A DNA stretch of 26,937 nucleotides from an uncultured Eubacteriales bacterium (GTDB taxonomy: Bacteria > Bacillota > Clostridia > Oscillospirales > Acutalibacteraceae), in the NCBI GenBank assembly GCA_934488615.1, contig CAKSSJ010000031.1:1-26937 (forward strand). Reading direction: 5' to 3'. The position numbers and the translations under genes are program-made. Positions 17,301-23,880 of the stretch are shown here, in pieces. Position 1 is the stretch's first letter. Each line of letters opens with the position of its first letter. The notes under the pieces are model-generated. The model was given only the letters and a program-made list of their open reading frames with translations, was not told the origin of the DNA and ran no database searches.

Positions 17301-17963
17301 TCAAAGCACATTCTCGGAAATAATACCGTAAATTTCGTTTCCGATCTCCTCAATCGTTCTCGGGCTTTCACCGTCGTTGCACTTTACCACATGCCAGCCC
17401 ATTTTCTCAGCGGCGTCGAGTGCGGCGTCTCTGCATTTATATAAGTAATTGAGATTGCTCTCGTGGATATCCTTTTTGGTTTCATCGCCGTGATATCTCT
17501 CTGACATCATTCTCTGCGAAATTTCTATCGGCATGTCAAGATATATAACAGCATCGGGCTTCGGCACACCGATAAGACCGTATTCAAAGTCCTCAAGCCA
17601 TTTAAAGAACTCGGCTCTCCCGCTCTTTTCGATCTTCGTTGCCTGATGATATGCGTTGGAGGTAGCGTATCTGTCGGAAATAATAATATCTCCGTTATCG
17701 TAGAAGGACTTCCACTTCATTTTGTAGTTTGCAAAGCGGTCAACGGCATAGAAAGCCGAAGCGGCATAAGCGTTGACATCGTCGGGATTTTTTCCAAAAT
17801 CGCCTCTGAGATACATTTTAACAAGTGCGCTTGATTCGCTGTCGTAGTCGGGCAGTTTTATTTGATGCACATTTTTGCCGTTCAGTTTGTTTTTAAGGTA
17901 CTCAATCTGCGTGGACTTTCCGCTTCCGTCAAGTCCCTCAATAACGATAAGCTTTCCTTTCAT
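17301..17963 (-). CDS. tmk: Thymidylate kinase family protein
   Basis: The 220-residue P-loop kinase begins LIVIEGLDGSGKSTQ (5-19), with Walker A GLDGSGKS. It has the DRY motif in ISDRYATSNAYHQ, PDAVIYLDMP, and a C-terminal region fitting dTMP kinases. Thymidylate kinase makes dTDP from dTMP. The lid region is ERYHGDETKKDIHE, with few arginines. A related deoxynucleoside or nucleotide kinase is a minor alternative. The ATG at 17963 is preceded by GGAGGTGAG, and the gene is first in a nine-gene minus-strand run behind the promoter at 17984-18011. Confidence 0.88.
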   Translation of the reverse strand: MKGKLIVIEGLDGSGKSTQIEYLKNKLNGKNVHQIKLPDYDSESSALVKMYLRGDFGKNPDDVNAYAASAFYAVDRFANYKMKWKSFYDNGDIIISDRYATSNAYHQATKIEKSGRAEFFKWLEDFEYGLIGVPKPDAVIYLDMPIEISQRMMSERYHGDETKKDIHESNLNYLYKCRDAALDAAEKMGWHVVKCNDGESPRTIEEIGNEIYGIISENVL

Positions 17964-17983
17964 TATTAACTCACCTCCGCACT

Positions 17984-18011
17984 ATTATAACAAGTTTTCA
18001 AAATAAATCAA
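17984..18011 (-). promoter_or_regulatory. Promoter of the tmk to vanZ-like operon
   Basis: On the minus strand, TTGATT (18011-18006), a 16-base spacer ending in TGT, and TATAAT (17989-17984) form a good sigma-A promoter with an extended -10. The transcript would begin about 12-15 bases before the tmk ATG, close to the RBS. Confidence 0.75.
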
Positions 18012-18118
18012 TTACAAAAGGTTACAAAGAGGGTTTAGGGAGACGTTTATAGCACTTTACATATTTAATGTATATCAAAAAATGCTTGATAAAAGCTGTT
18101 TCCGAGGCAGGAGATAAT

Positions 18119-18269
18119 CAGCCTTCCCCTTTGAGGGGAAGGTGGCACGACCTCGTGTCGTGACGGATGAGGTGGTAAATTTTCATCATAGCAATTTAAT
18201 TAAATCAAACTCGACCTTTTCCACCTCATCAGTCGCAAAAGCGCCAGCTTCCCCTCAAGGGGAAGCCTT
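18119..18269. repeat. Nested palindromic intergenic repeat (MITE-like)
   Basis: Two arms of about 50 bases are inverted repeats of each other. The left arm runs from GCCTTCCCC at 18121 to GATGAGGTGG ending at 18175; the right arm runs from CCACCTCATC at 18221 to GGGGAAGCC ending at 18267. Each arm contains its own hairpin, for example CCTTCCCC with GGGGAAGG at 18122-18142 and CACGAC with GTCGTG at 18147-18162. A 45-base AT-rich spacer separates the arms. There is no coding capacity. Short repeats with this CTTCCCCT...AGGGGAAG plus GATGAGGTGG signature are, to my memory, common between genes in gut Clostridia. It lies between the tmk promoter and the gdhA terminator; nothing else stands out in that 380-base gap. 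Confidence 0.8.
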
Positions 18270-18343
18270 GGTCGGTTTCATCTAACTTTGAGTCTACATG
18301 GTCACCGACCCCTACGAATTGTGCTCTGATCGAACCTCTGCAC

Positions 18344-18373
18344 AAAAAAATGGGGCGAAAATATCCGCCCCAT
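18344..18373 (-). terminator. Rho-independent terminator of gdhA
   Basis: Read on the minus strand, ATGGGGCG pairs with CGCCCCAT (8 bp, positions 18373-18366 with 18357-18350) around an 8-base loop, followed by a run of seven T (18350-18344). It lies 17 bases after the gdhA stop. Confidence 0.95.
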
Positions 18374-18389
18374 GCACATCATTGTTCTA

Positions 18390-19733
18390 TTAGAATATAC
18401 CCTGCTGCATCATTGCGTCGGCAACCTTAAGGAAGCCTGCAATATTTGCGCCTGCAACAAGATTGTAGCCGCAGCCGTATTCCTCAGCGGCATTGACCGA
18501 GTTGTTGTAGATGTTCTTCATGATCTCTCGAAGCTTTTCGTCAACTTCTTCGGCAGACCAGCTGTAGCGCATGGAATCCTGGCTCATTTCAAGAGCCGAA
18601 ACCGCAACGCCGCCTGCATTAACAGCCTTTGACGGAGCAACTACCGCGTTCTCCTGGAGATATTCGAGAGCGTCGTTCGTTGTCGGCATGTTGGAAACCT
18701 CAACGTAATACTTTGTGCCGTTCTTGATTATCTTCATTGCCTCTTCGAGGTCAACCTCATTCTGAGTTGCGCAAGGCATTACGATATCAGCCTTAACACC
18801 CCACGGCTTCTCGCCTGGGAAATACTCTGCGCCGAACTTATCGGCATAATCCTTGACCTTGCCCGTGCCGTGCGCTCTCATTTCAAGGAGATACTCGATC
18901 TTCTCGTCCGTTGAAACACCGTCTTTATCATAAACATAACCGTCGGGACCCGAAATTGTAACAACCCTTGCGCCGAGCTGAGCCGCCTTCTTGGCAACGC
19001 CCCAAGCAACATTGCCGAAGCCGGAGATTGCAATTGTCTTGCCCTCGATCTTCTCGCCGAAGTGTGCGAGAACCTCCTCGGCATAGTAAACTGCACCGTA
19101 GCCCGTTGCCTCGGGACGAATGTTTGAACCGCCGTAGCTCTGACCCTTACCGGTGAGAACACCGTTTTCGAAAACGCCCTTGATGTGTCTGTACTGACCG
19201 TAGAGATAACCGATCTCACGTCCGCCGACACCGATATCGCCCGCAGGAACGTCAATGTCGGGACCGATAAATCTGTAAAGATTGTTCATGAACGCCTGGC
19301 AGAAGCGCATGATCTCTCCGTCGGACTTGCCGTTGGGGTCAAAATCCGAACCGCCCTTTGCGCCGCCGATGGGAAGTCCCGTAAGGCTGTTCTTGAAAAT
19401 CTGCTCAAAGCCGAGGAATTTAACGATTCCCGAATAAACGCTTGGATGGAAACGAAGTCCACCCTTGTAAGGTCCGATGGAACCGTTGAACTGACAGCGA
19501 TATCCCTTGTTTACCTGCACCTTGCCGTTATCGTCAACCCATGCAACACGGAACGAAAACATACGCTCAGGCTCAACAAGCCTTTCGAGAAGTCCGTTCT
19601 TTTCATATTCGGGATGCTTTTCGATTACAGGCTCAATTGACTTGAGCACCTCTTCGACCGTCTGAACAAATTCAGGCTCGGAAGCATTCTTCTCTCTTAC
19701 CGAAGCAAGAACTCTGTTAATATATTCACTCAT
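18390..19733 (-). CDS. gdhA: NADP-specific glutamate dehydrogenase
   Basis: From the ATG at 19733 the protein is 447 residues, the normal size of the hexameric NADP-type enzyme. Substrate-binding stretches are GPYKGGLRFHPSV and PIGGAKGGSDFDP (about 121-133) with the catalytic lysine. The Rossmann motif is SGFGNVAWG, and the C-terminal region has NAGGVAVS. It makes glutamate from 2-oxoglutarate and ammonium, the main nitrogen entry route in many gut Clostridia. A GTG at 19742 would add three residues; AAGGGTGAT 6-8 bases before the ATG favours the shorter form. It is a single-gene unit with a perfect consensus promoter and a clear terminator, consistent with high expression. Confidence 0.97.
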   Translation of the reverse strand: MSEYINRVLASVREKNASEPEFVQTVEEVLKSIEPVIEKHPEYEKNGLLERLVEPERMFSFRVAWVDDNGKVQVNKGYRCQFNGSIGPYKGGLRFHPSVYSGIVKFLGFEQIFKNSLTGLPIGGAKGGSDFDPNGKSDGEIMRFCQAFMNNLYRFIGPDIDVPAGDIGVGGREIGYLYGQYRHIKGVFENGVLTGKGQSYGGSNIRPEATGYGAVYYAEEVLAHFGEKIEGKTIAISGFGNVAWGVAKKAAQLGARVVTISGPDGYVYDKDGVSTDEKIEYLLEMRAHGTGKVKDYADKFGAEYFPGEKPWGVKADIVMPCATQNEVDLEEAMKIIKNGTKYYVEVSNMPTTNDALEYLQENAVVAPSKAVNAGGVAVSALEMSQDSMRYSWSAEEVDEKLREIMKNIYNNSVNAAEEYGCGYNLVAGANIAGFLKVADAMMQQGIF

Positions 19734-19771
19734 GTGTATCACCCTTTCATTTGGTATGTAAATACAACAAT

Positions 19772-19800
19772 ATTATAATTATTCTTTCTCATAATGTCAA
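19772..19800 (-). promoter_or_regulatory. Consensus sigma-A promoter of gdhA
   Basis: On the minus strand, TTGACA (19800-19795) and TATAAT (19777-19772) are both perfect consensus hexamers separated by 17 bases. The leader to the gdhA ATG is about 30 bases. Confidence 0.92.
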
Positions 19801-19907
19801 GATTCGATGCGACAAAATACACAATCTGACGCATTTCTTTTTGTGCATTGTGACACTGCGCATATGAGATTGTTAAAATTTTATCACAAAAATTTTAAAT
19901 AATTATA

Positions 19908-19936
19908 TTGACCTGAACGTTTGTTCGGGGTATAAT
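19908..19936 (+). promoter_or_regulatory. Promoter of the SOS polymerase operon
   Basis: TTGACC (19908-19913) and TATAAT (19931-19936) are 17 bases apart. The stretch just upstream (about 19888-19907) is almost pure A and T and could act as an UP element. The whole spacer is taken up by a LexA-type operator. The leader before the polymerase start is about 110 bases. Confidence 0.88.
19914..19927 (+). promoter_or_regulatory. LexA (DinR) SOS box
   Basis: TGAACGTTTGTTCG fits the Gram-positive SOS box GAAC-N4-GTTC (19915-19926). It lies entirely between the -35 and -10 hexamers, the ideal place to block RNA polymerase. The downstream damage-tolerance polymerase is a typical LexA target. Confidence 0.88.
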
Positions 19937-20004
19937 ATGTATATGTTATGGGTTCGTTGGTTATTGTGGATTTTTTTCCGTTTCGCATAAGGTGCTGAAA
20001 TTTT

Positions 20005-20026
20005 ATCAGCCTTCCCCTTGAGGGAA
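20005..20026. repeat. Remnant of the palindromic repeat in the polymerase leader
   Basis: The stretch ATCAGCCTTCCCCTTGAGGG (20005-20024) matches the outer end of the intact repeat at 18118-18139, with one base deleted, and then diverges. It can still fold a small hairpin, TTCCC (20012-20016) with GGGAA (20022-20026). It ends about 10 bases before the polymerase RBS AAGGAGG. Confidence 0.65.
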
Positions 20027-20051
20027 ATTGAACAAAAAGGAGGTGCCGTCG

Positions 20052-21548
20052 GTGGCAGACAAGACATATATTGCAATTGACCTTAAATCATTCTATGCAT
20101 CTGTCGAGTGTGTTGACAGAGGTCTTGACCCGTTGGACGCGAATCTTGTTGTCGCCGACCCGACGAGAACAGAGAAAACCATCTGCCTTGCCGTCTCCCC
20201 GTCCCTAAAATCATACGGAATTCCTGGCAGAGCGAGACTTTTTGAGGTAGTTCAAAAGGTGCGTGAGGTCAACGCACAGCGCAGGTACAAAGCGCCTAAG
20301 CATAGCTTTACCCATGAGTCGCACTTTCATTCCGAGCTTATGAAAGACCCGTCGGCTGAGCTTGCGTTCATCACCGCGCCGCCGAGAATGGCGCACTATA
20401 TGGAGGTCAGCACTCAGATATATAATGTTTATCTCAAATATATCGCACCCGAGGATATTCATGTTTATTCAATTGACGAGGTTTTCATCGACGCAACAAA
20501 CTATCTCAAAACCTACGGTATGACGCCTCGCGAGCTTGCGATGAAAATGATTCTCGACGTGCTTGACACAACGGGCATAACCGCAACGGCAGGCATCGGA
20601 ACCAATCTTTATCTTTGCAAAATCGCAATGGATATCTACGCAAAGCACTGCGAGCCCGACAAAAACGGCGTGCGAATTGCCGAGCTTGACGAGATGAGCT
20701 ACCGCAGAATTCTTTGGAACCACCGTCCGCTGACCGATTTTTGGCGCGTCGGCAGAGGAATTTCCAAAAAGCTTGAAGCGCACGGCATGTATACCATGGG
20801 CGATGTCGCGCGCTGTTCGATCGGCAAAAAAAGCGACTATTATAATGAAGATCTGCTCTATAAGCTTTTCGGCATCAATGCCGAGCTTCTTATCGACCAC
20901 GCATGGGGCTGGGAGCCGACCGAGATTTCCGACATCAAGTCATACCGCCCCGAGAGCAGCAGTCTCAGCTCTGGGCAGGTGCTTCAGGAGCCGTACGAAT
21001 TTTCAAAGGCTCGGCTTGTGCTAAAGGAAATGGCGGATCTGCTGTCCCTGGAGCTTGTCTCGAAAAGAATTGTCACCGACCAGATCGTTCTGACCGTCGG
21101 CTATGACATTGAAAGTCTGACTAAAAGCTACAGCGGTGCGGTCGAAACTGACCGCTATGGCAGAAAAATCCCGAAAACCGCCCATTCGAGCGAAAATATC
21201 GGACGCTATACCTCCTCGACAAAGCTTATTTGCGAGACAGCGATGAGCCTTTTTGACAGGATAGTTGACAAAAATCTTCTCGTTCGCCGAATGTACATTG
21301 TTGCCAATCATATTATAACCGAAAAGGACGCCGAAAAAGAGAGCGAATACGTCCAGCTCGACCTTTTCACCGACACGAAGAAGCAGGAAACCGAGGAAAA
21401 CGAGCTGAAGAAAGAAAAGGACATGCAAAAAGCGATTCTGAGAATCAAGAGCAAATACGGAAAAAATTCGATAATCAAGGGCATGAACCTCAAGGAGGGT
21501 GCAACTGCGCTTGAAAGGAACCGTCAAATCGGAGGTCACAAGGCATGA
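20052..21548 (+). CDS. Y-family translesion DNA polymerase (UvrX/UmuC/DinB type)
   Basis: Starting at the GTG at 20052 the protein is 498 residues. AAGGAGG lies 8 bases upstream; a TTG at 20028 would put that RBS inside the gene. The palm carboxylates are D10 in AIDLKSFYASVE and D142/E143 in YSIDEVFID. GIGTNLYLCKIA leads to the thumb, and a little-finger domain follows. Near the C-terminus QLDLF (435-439) is a beta-clamp-binding motif, and the tail ends in NRQIGGHKA, as in UvrX/YqjW-like polymerases. A segment of about 25-30 residues at 75-110 appears extra compared with DinB. The role is error-prone bypass of damaged DNA. It is preceded by an SOS promoter and overlaps the YolD-like gene. Confidence 0.93.
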   Translation: MADKTYIAIDLKSFYASVECVDRGLDPLDANLVVADPTRTEKTICLAVSPSLKSYGIPGRARLFEVVQKVREVNAQRRYKAPKHSFTHESHFHSELMKDPSAELAFITAPPRMAHYMEVSTQIYNVYLKYIAPEDIHVYSIDEVFIDATNYLKTYGMTPRELAMKMILDVLDTTGITATAGIGTNLYLCKIAMDIYAKHCEPDKNGVRIAELDEMSYRRILWNHRPLTDFWRVGRGISKKLEAHGMYTMGDVARCSIGKKSDYYNEDLLYKLFGINAELLIDHAWGWEPTEISDIKSYRPESSSLSSGQVLQEPYEFSKARLVLKEMADLLSLELVSKRIVTDQIVLTVGYDIESLTKSYSGAVETDRYGRKIPKTAHSSENIGRYTSSTKLICETAMSLFDRIVDKNLLVRRMYIVANHIITEKDAEKESEYVQLDLFTDTKKQETEENELKKEKDMQKAILRIKSKYGKNSIIKGMNLKEGATALERNRQIGGHKA

Positions 21549-21952
21549 GCGGAAAATACGACGATATAATCAACCTACCGCACCACGTTTCAACCGAGCG
21601 TCCTCAGATGTCACGCTCTGCAAGGGCGGCGCAGTTTGCTCCCTTTGCCGCAATTGTCGGACTTGACGACGAGCTGGAGGAAACGGCAAGGCTGACTGAC
21701 TCAAAGCCCGAGCTTGAGGAAGCCGAGAAAGAAAAAATCAACCGCGTTCTTCTTGAAATTCGGGATAATCCGCAAAAACAAACGGCTGTTGAGCTGACCT
21801 TTTTCCGCCCGGACGGCAGGAAGGACGGCGGCGCTATAATCACCCGCCCCTGCTCGGTCAGAAAAATCGACGAAATCGAGTGTAAGCTCATTTTAAGCGA
21901 CAGAAGCGAAATTGAATTTGATAATATTTTGTCAATGAAAATTATTAAATAA
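21545..21952 (+). CDS. YolD-like family protein
   Basis: The 135-residue soluble, charged protein begins SGKYDDIINLPHHVS, followed by RPQMSRSARAAQFAPFAAIVGLDDELEETARLTD (about 19-52), which is the YolD-like N-terminal pattern in Clostridia. The second half resembles a small beta domain (VELTFFRPDG, IECKLILSD, IEFDNILSMKII). In Bacillus, yolD-type genes pair with uvrX or yqjW and have been proposed as UmuD-like partners of the Y-family polymerase; the biochemical role is unproven. Its ATG overlaps the polymerase stop (ATGA), with GGAGGT 7 bases upstream. It has no Ser-Lys self-cleavage arrangement that I can recognise. No terminator follows it. Confidence 0.77.
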   Translation: MSGKYDDIINLPHHVSTERPQMSRSARAAQFAPFAAIVGLDDELEETARLTDSKPELEEAEKEKINRVLLEIRDNPQKQTAVELTFFRPDGRKDGGAIITRPCSVRKIDEIECKLILSDRSEIEFDNILSMKIIK

Positions 21953-21975
21953 GCCTTAAAATCTATTCATTTTGC

Positions 21976-22003
21976 TTGACTTGTCGCATAAATATGTTAT
22001 AAT
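21976..22003 (+). promoter_or_regulatory. Promoter of the ion transporter leader
   Basis: TTGACT (21976-21981), a 16-base spacer ending in TGT, and TATAAT (21998-22003) form a sigma-A promoter with an extended -10. The start would be near 22010, directly before the structured leader. Confidence 0.82.
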
Positions 22004-22010
22004 CATACGG

Positions 22011-22155
22011 TAGCCCAATTGAGCCGAGGATATTCGGCAACAAGTGGTGGAGTCTGTCATAGAACGTCATGTTCTATTTGTTTCGGGTTATATTGACCTA
22101 ATTAAGCTTTGGTCTTTTCAGGCAGGATCCGTAGAGATTCTGCCTTTATTTTTTT
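22011..22155 (+). ncRNA. Structured riboswitch-like leader of the transporter gene
   Basis: The 200-base leader folds on paper into a three-way junction. A closing helix pairs TAGCCC (22011-22016) with GGGTTA (22085-22090). One arm is GCCGA with TCGGC (22023-22027, 22034-22038). A second is a 7-bp arm, ATAGAAC with GTTCTAT (22059-22065, 22071-22077). The junction strand between arms, CAACAAGTGGTGGAGTCTGTC, is long and unpaired, as ligand-binding cores are. GACC and GGTC (22095-22098, 22111-22114) can form a further hairpin before an intrinsic terminator. I cannot match it with certainty to a known class from memory. The adjacent transporter suggests a sodium, lithium or other ion sensor. The fold is by eye only. 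Confidence 0.65.
22120..22155 (+). terminator. Intrinsic terminator (attenuator) in the transporter leader
   Basis: AGGCAGGATC (22120-22129) pairs with GATTCTGCCT (22136-22145) in a 10-bp stem containing one G-U pair and a 6-base loop, followed by TTATT and five more T to 22155. It lies 55 bases before the transporter ATG and downstream of the transporter's own promoter, so it would stop transcription before the gene unless an alternative fold forms. Confidence 0.88.
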
Positions 22156-22209
22156 GGCAATAACGCTTGCCTTGGATTCCGCCCGAAATAATTTTAGGAG
22201 TGTCAAACC

Positions 22210-23583
22210 ATGAACCCAATCACGATCACAGCCTTGATTCTCTTCGCCGTCACCTACATACTGATGATGGCTTTTCAGAAAATCAGACCCTATGTTGCGA
22301 TAGGCTCGGCGCTTATTTTTATCACTCTCGGCACTATCGCTACTGTCTCACCCGACCTTTTCGGCAGCGGATTTTTCAACGTAGGCGAGTCTACATATTC
22401 CTACGGTGTTACGCAGGCGCTCGGAGAAATCGACTGGAACGTACTGATGATGATAGCAGGTACAATGGGAACTGTTTATCTTTTCATTGAGTCAAAAATG
22501 CCGCAGCTCATGTCCGACGTTCTCATTTCGAAAATGCCGAACGTTAAGTGGGCAATCGTTTGTCTTTCGCTTTTCGCAGGTATTGTTTCGGCATTCGTTG
22601 ACAACGTTGCGACGGTGCTCATGATCGCACCCGTTGCCCTCGCATTCTGTAAAAAGGTCAACATCTCTCCTGTTCCGTCAATCGTTTGCATTGCGATATC
22701 ATCAAATTTGCAGGGTGCAGCAACGCTCGTCGGCGATACAACGTCGATTCTTCTTGCAAAATCGGCTAACCTCGACTTTTCCGATTTCTTCGTTGACGAC
22801 GGAAAGCCGGGTATGTTCTGGGTCGTTGAGGCAGGCGCAATTGTCAGCGCACTCATAATTCTTGCAATGTTTCGCAAGGACAATGCGAAAATCGAATTCA
22901 GTCAGAGAACAAAGGTTGAGGACAAATTCCCGACCTATCTCCTCGTCGGAACCATCGTGCTTCTCATTGCCACTTCATTCATTCCCTACAAGGACGGCGC
23001 GGCTGAGGGTCAGTTCTACAAGCCCGACATCACAAACGGTCTTATCTGTATCGGCTTCTTCGTGATCGGCATTATCCGCGAGGTTTTCTTCAACAAGAAT
23101 TACAAAATCGTCAAGGACACCTTTAAGGAGATCGACTACTACACGATTGCCCTGCTCACAGGACTTTTCGTCGTAATCGGCGGAATCAAGAGCGCAGGCG
23201 TTATCGACGTTATCGGCAACGCAATTGCAAAGCTCGGCTCGGGCTCGGAGTTCATTATCTACACGATCATCGTATGGATCTCCGTTATTCTCTCGGCGTT
23301 CATCGACAATATCCCCTACACAGCAACTATGCTCACGATCGTGCCCGTTATCGCCGCCGACATGGGTATGGAGCCTAAGCTTCTTTACTACGGACTTCTC
23401 TGCGGCGCGACCCTCGGCGGAAACCTCACCCCGATCGGCGCAAGCGCAAACATCGCAGGCATCGGAATCCTCAAGAAAGAGGGCTACGAGGTCAAGGCGA
23501 CAACCTTTATGAAATACGGCGTACCGTTCACCCTCGCCGCCGTGCTGACAGGATACATACTTATCTGGTTCATCTGGAGATAA
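22210..23583 (+). CDS. ArsB/NhaD-type (IT superfamily) ion transporter
   Basis: The 457-residue membrane protein has about 11-12 predicted hydrophobic segments. It has two repeated half-signatures of the ArsB/NhaD group: SAFVDNVATVLMIAPVALAF (about 121-140) and SAFIDNIPYTATMLTIVPV (about 362-380), each followed by a glycine-rich loop (NLQGAATLVGDTTS and GGNLTPIGASANIAG). The paired Asp-Asn motifs and GNLTPIGASAN loop are typical of Na+/H+ antiporters, arsenite exporters and related permeases. No ars genes are nearby, so arsenite export is not favoured; sodium or an organic anion is as likely. The RBS AGGAG lies 9 bases before the ATG. It is controlled by the attenuator leader upstream and ends at the bidirectional terminator. 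Confidence 0.86.
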   Translation: MNPITITALILFAVTYILMMAFQKIRPYVAIGSALIFITLGTIATVSPDLFGSGFFNVGESTYSYGVTQALGEIDWNVLMMIAGTMGTVYLFIESKMPQLMSDVLISKMPNVKWAIVCLSLFAGIVSAFVDNVATVLMIAPVALAFCKKVNISPVPSIVCIAISSNLQGAATLVGDTTSILLAKSANLDFSDFFVDDGKPGMFWVVEAGAIVSALIILAMFRKDNAKIEFSQRTKVEDKFPTYLLVGTIVLLIATSFIPYKDGAAEGQFYKPDITNGLICIGFFVIGIIREVFFNKNYKIVKDTFKEIDYYTIALLTGLFVVIGGIKSAGVIDVIGNAIAKLGSGSEFIIYTIIVWISVILSAFIDNIPYTATMLTIVPVIAADMGMEPKLLYYGLLCGATLGGNLTPIGASANIAGIGILKKEGYEVKATTFMKYGVPFTLAAVLTGYILIWFIWR

Positions 23584-23599
23584 AAAGCTAATATAATAA

Positions 23600-23636
23600 A
23601 AAGCTGTGATGAAAAACAAAATTTCATCACAGCTTT
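23600..23636. terminator. Bidirectional terminator between transporter and ACP operon
   Basis: A perfect 15-bp stem, positions 23600-23614 with 23622-23636 (core AGCTGTGATGAAA and its complement), has a 7-base loop. T-rich tracts follow on both strands (GGTTTTATTT on plus, TTATTATATT on minus). It serves both convergent units. Confidence 0.93.
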
Positions 23637-23640
23637 GGTT

Positions 23641-23865
23641 TTATTTAATTGACTCGATATACTTCATCAGATCGCCGATCGTCTTTAATCCGCCGAACTC
23701 CTTGCTGTCGATTTTGACTCCGTATTCGCTTTCAAGGTCAACCGCAACATTTACCATATCAAACGAATTAAGTCCGATATCCGAGCGGAGCTTTGACTCC
23801 TCCGTGATATCCTCGGGTGCAATATCAACATAGTTGCAAATTATATTTCTTAATGTTTCAAGCAT
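23641..23865 (-). CDS. Discrete acyl carrier protein
   Basis: The 74-residue acidic helical protein is a carrier protein. The phosphopantetheine serine is S34 in SDIGLNSFDMVNV, in place of the DSL motif of fatty-acid-synthase ACP; the LNS-F form is nearer to carrier proteins of specialised pathways. It would carry an acyl or aminoacyl group as a thioester. It lies 15 bases after the condensation-domain gene, with GAGAGGG as RBS, and is the last gene of the three-gene operon. No fatty-acid synthase genes are near, so it is probably dedicated to the ligase and condensation protein. A phosphopantetheinyl transferase must come from elsewhere. Confidence 0.92.
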   Translation of the reverse strand: MLETLRNIICNYVDIAPEDITEESKLRSDIGLNSFDMVNVAVDLESEYGVKIDSKEFGGLKTIGDLMKYIESIK

Positions 23866-23880
23866 CTCAATAACCCTCTC

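Noticed and set aside
18119..18269. The palindromic repeat as a CRISPR array or tRNA
   Set aside because: There is one inverted pair only, no regularly spaced direct repeats, and no cloverleaf with conserved TTC and CCA-side pairing.
22210..23583. The transporter as an arsenite exporter
   Set aside because: The fold is shared with ArsB, but no arsR, arsC or ArsR-type operator is visible and the leader looks like an RNA sensor, so only the superfamily is claimed.
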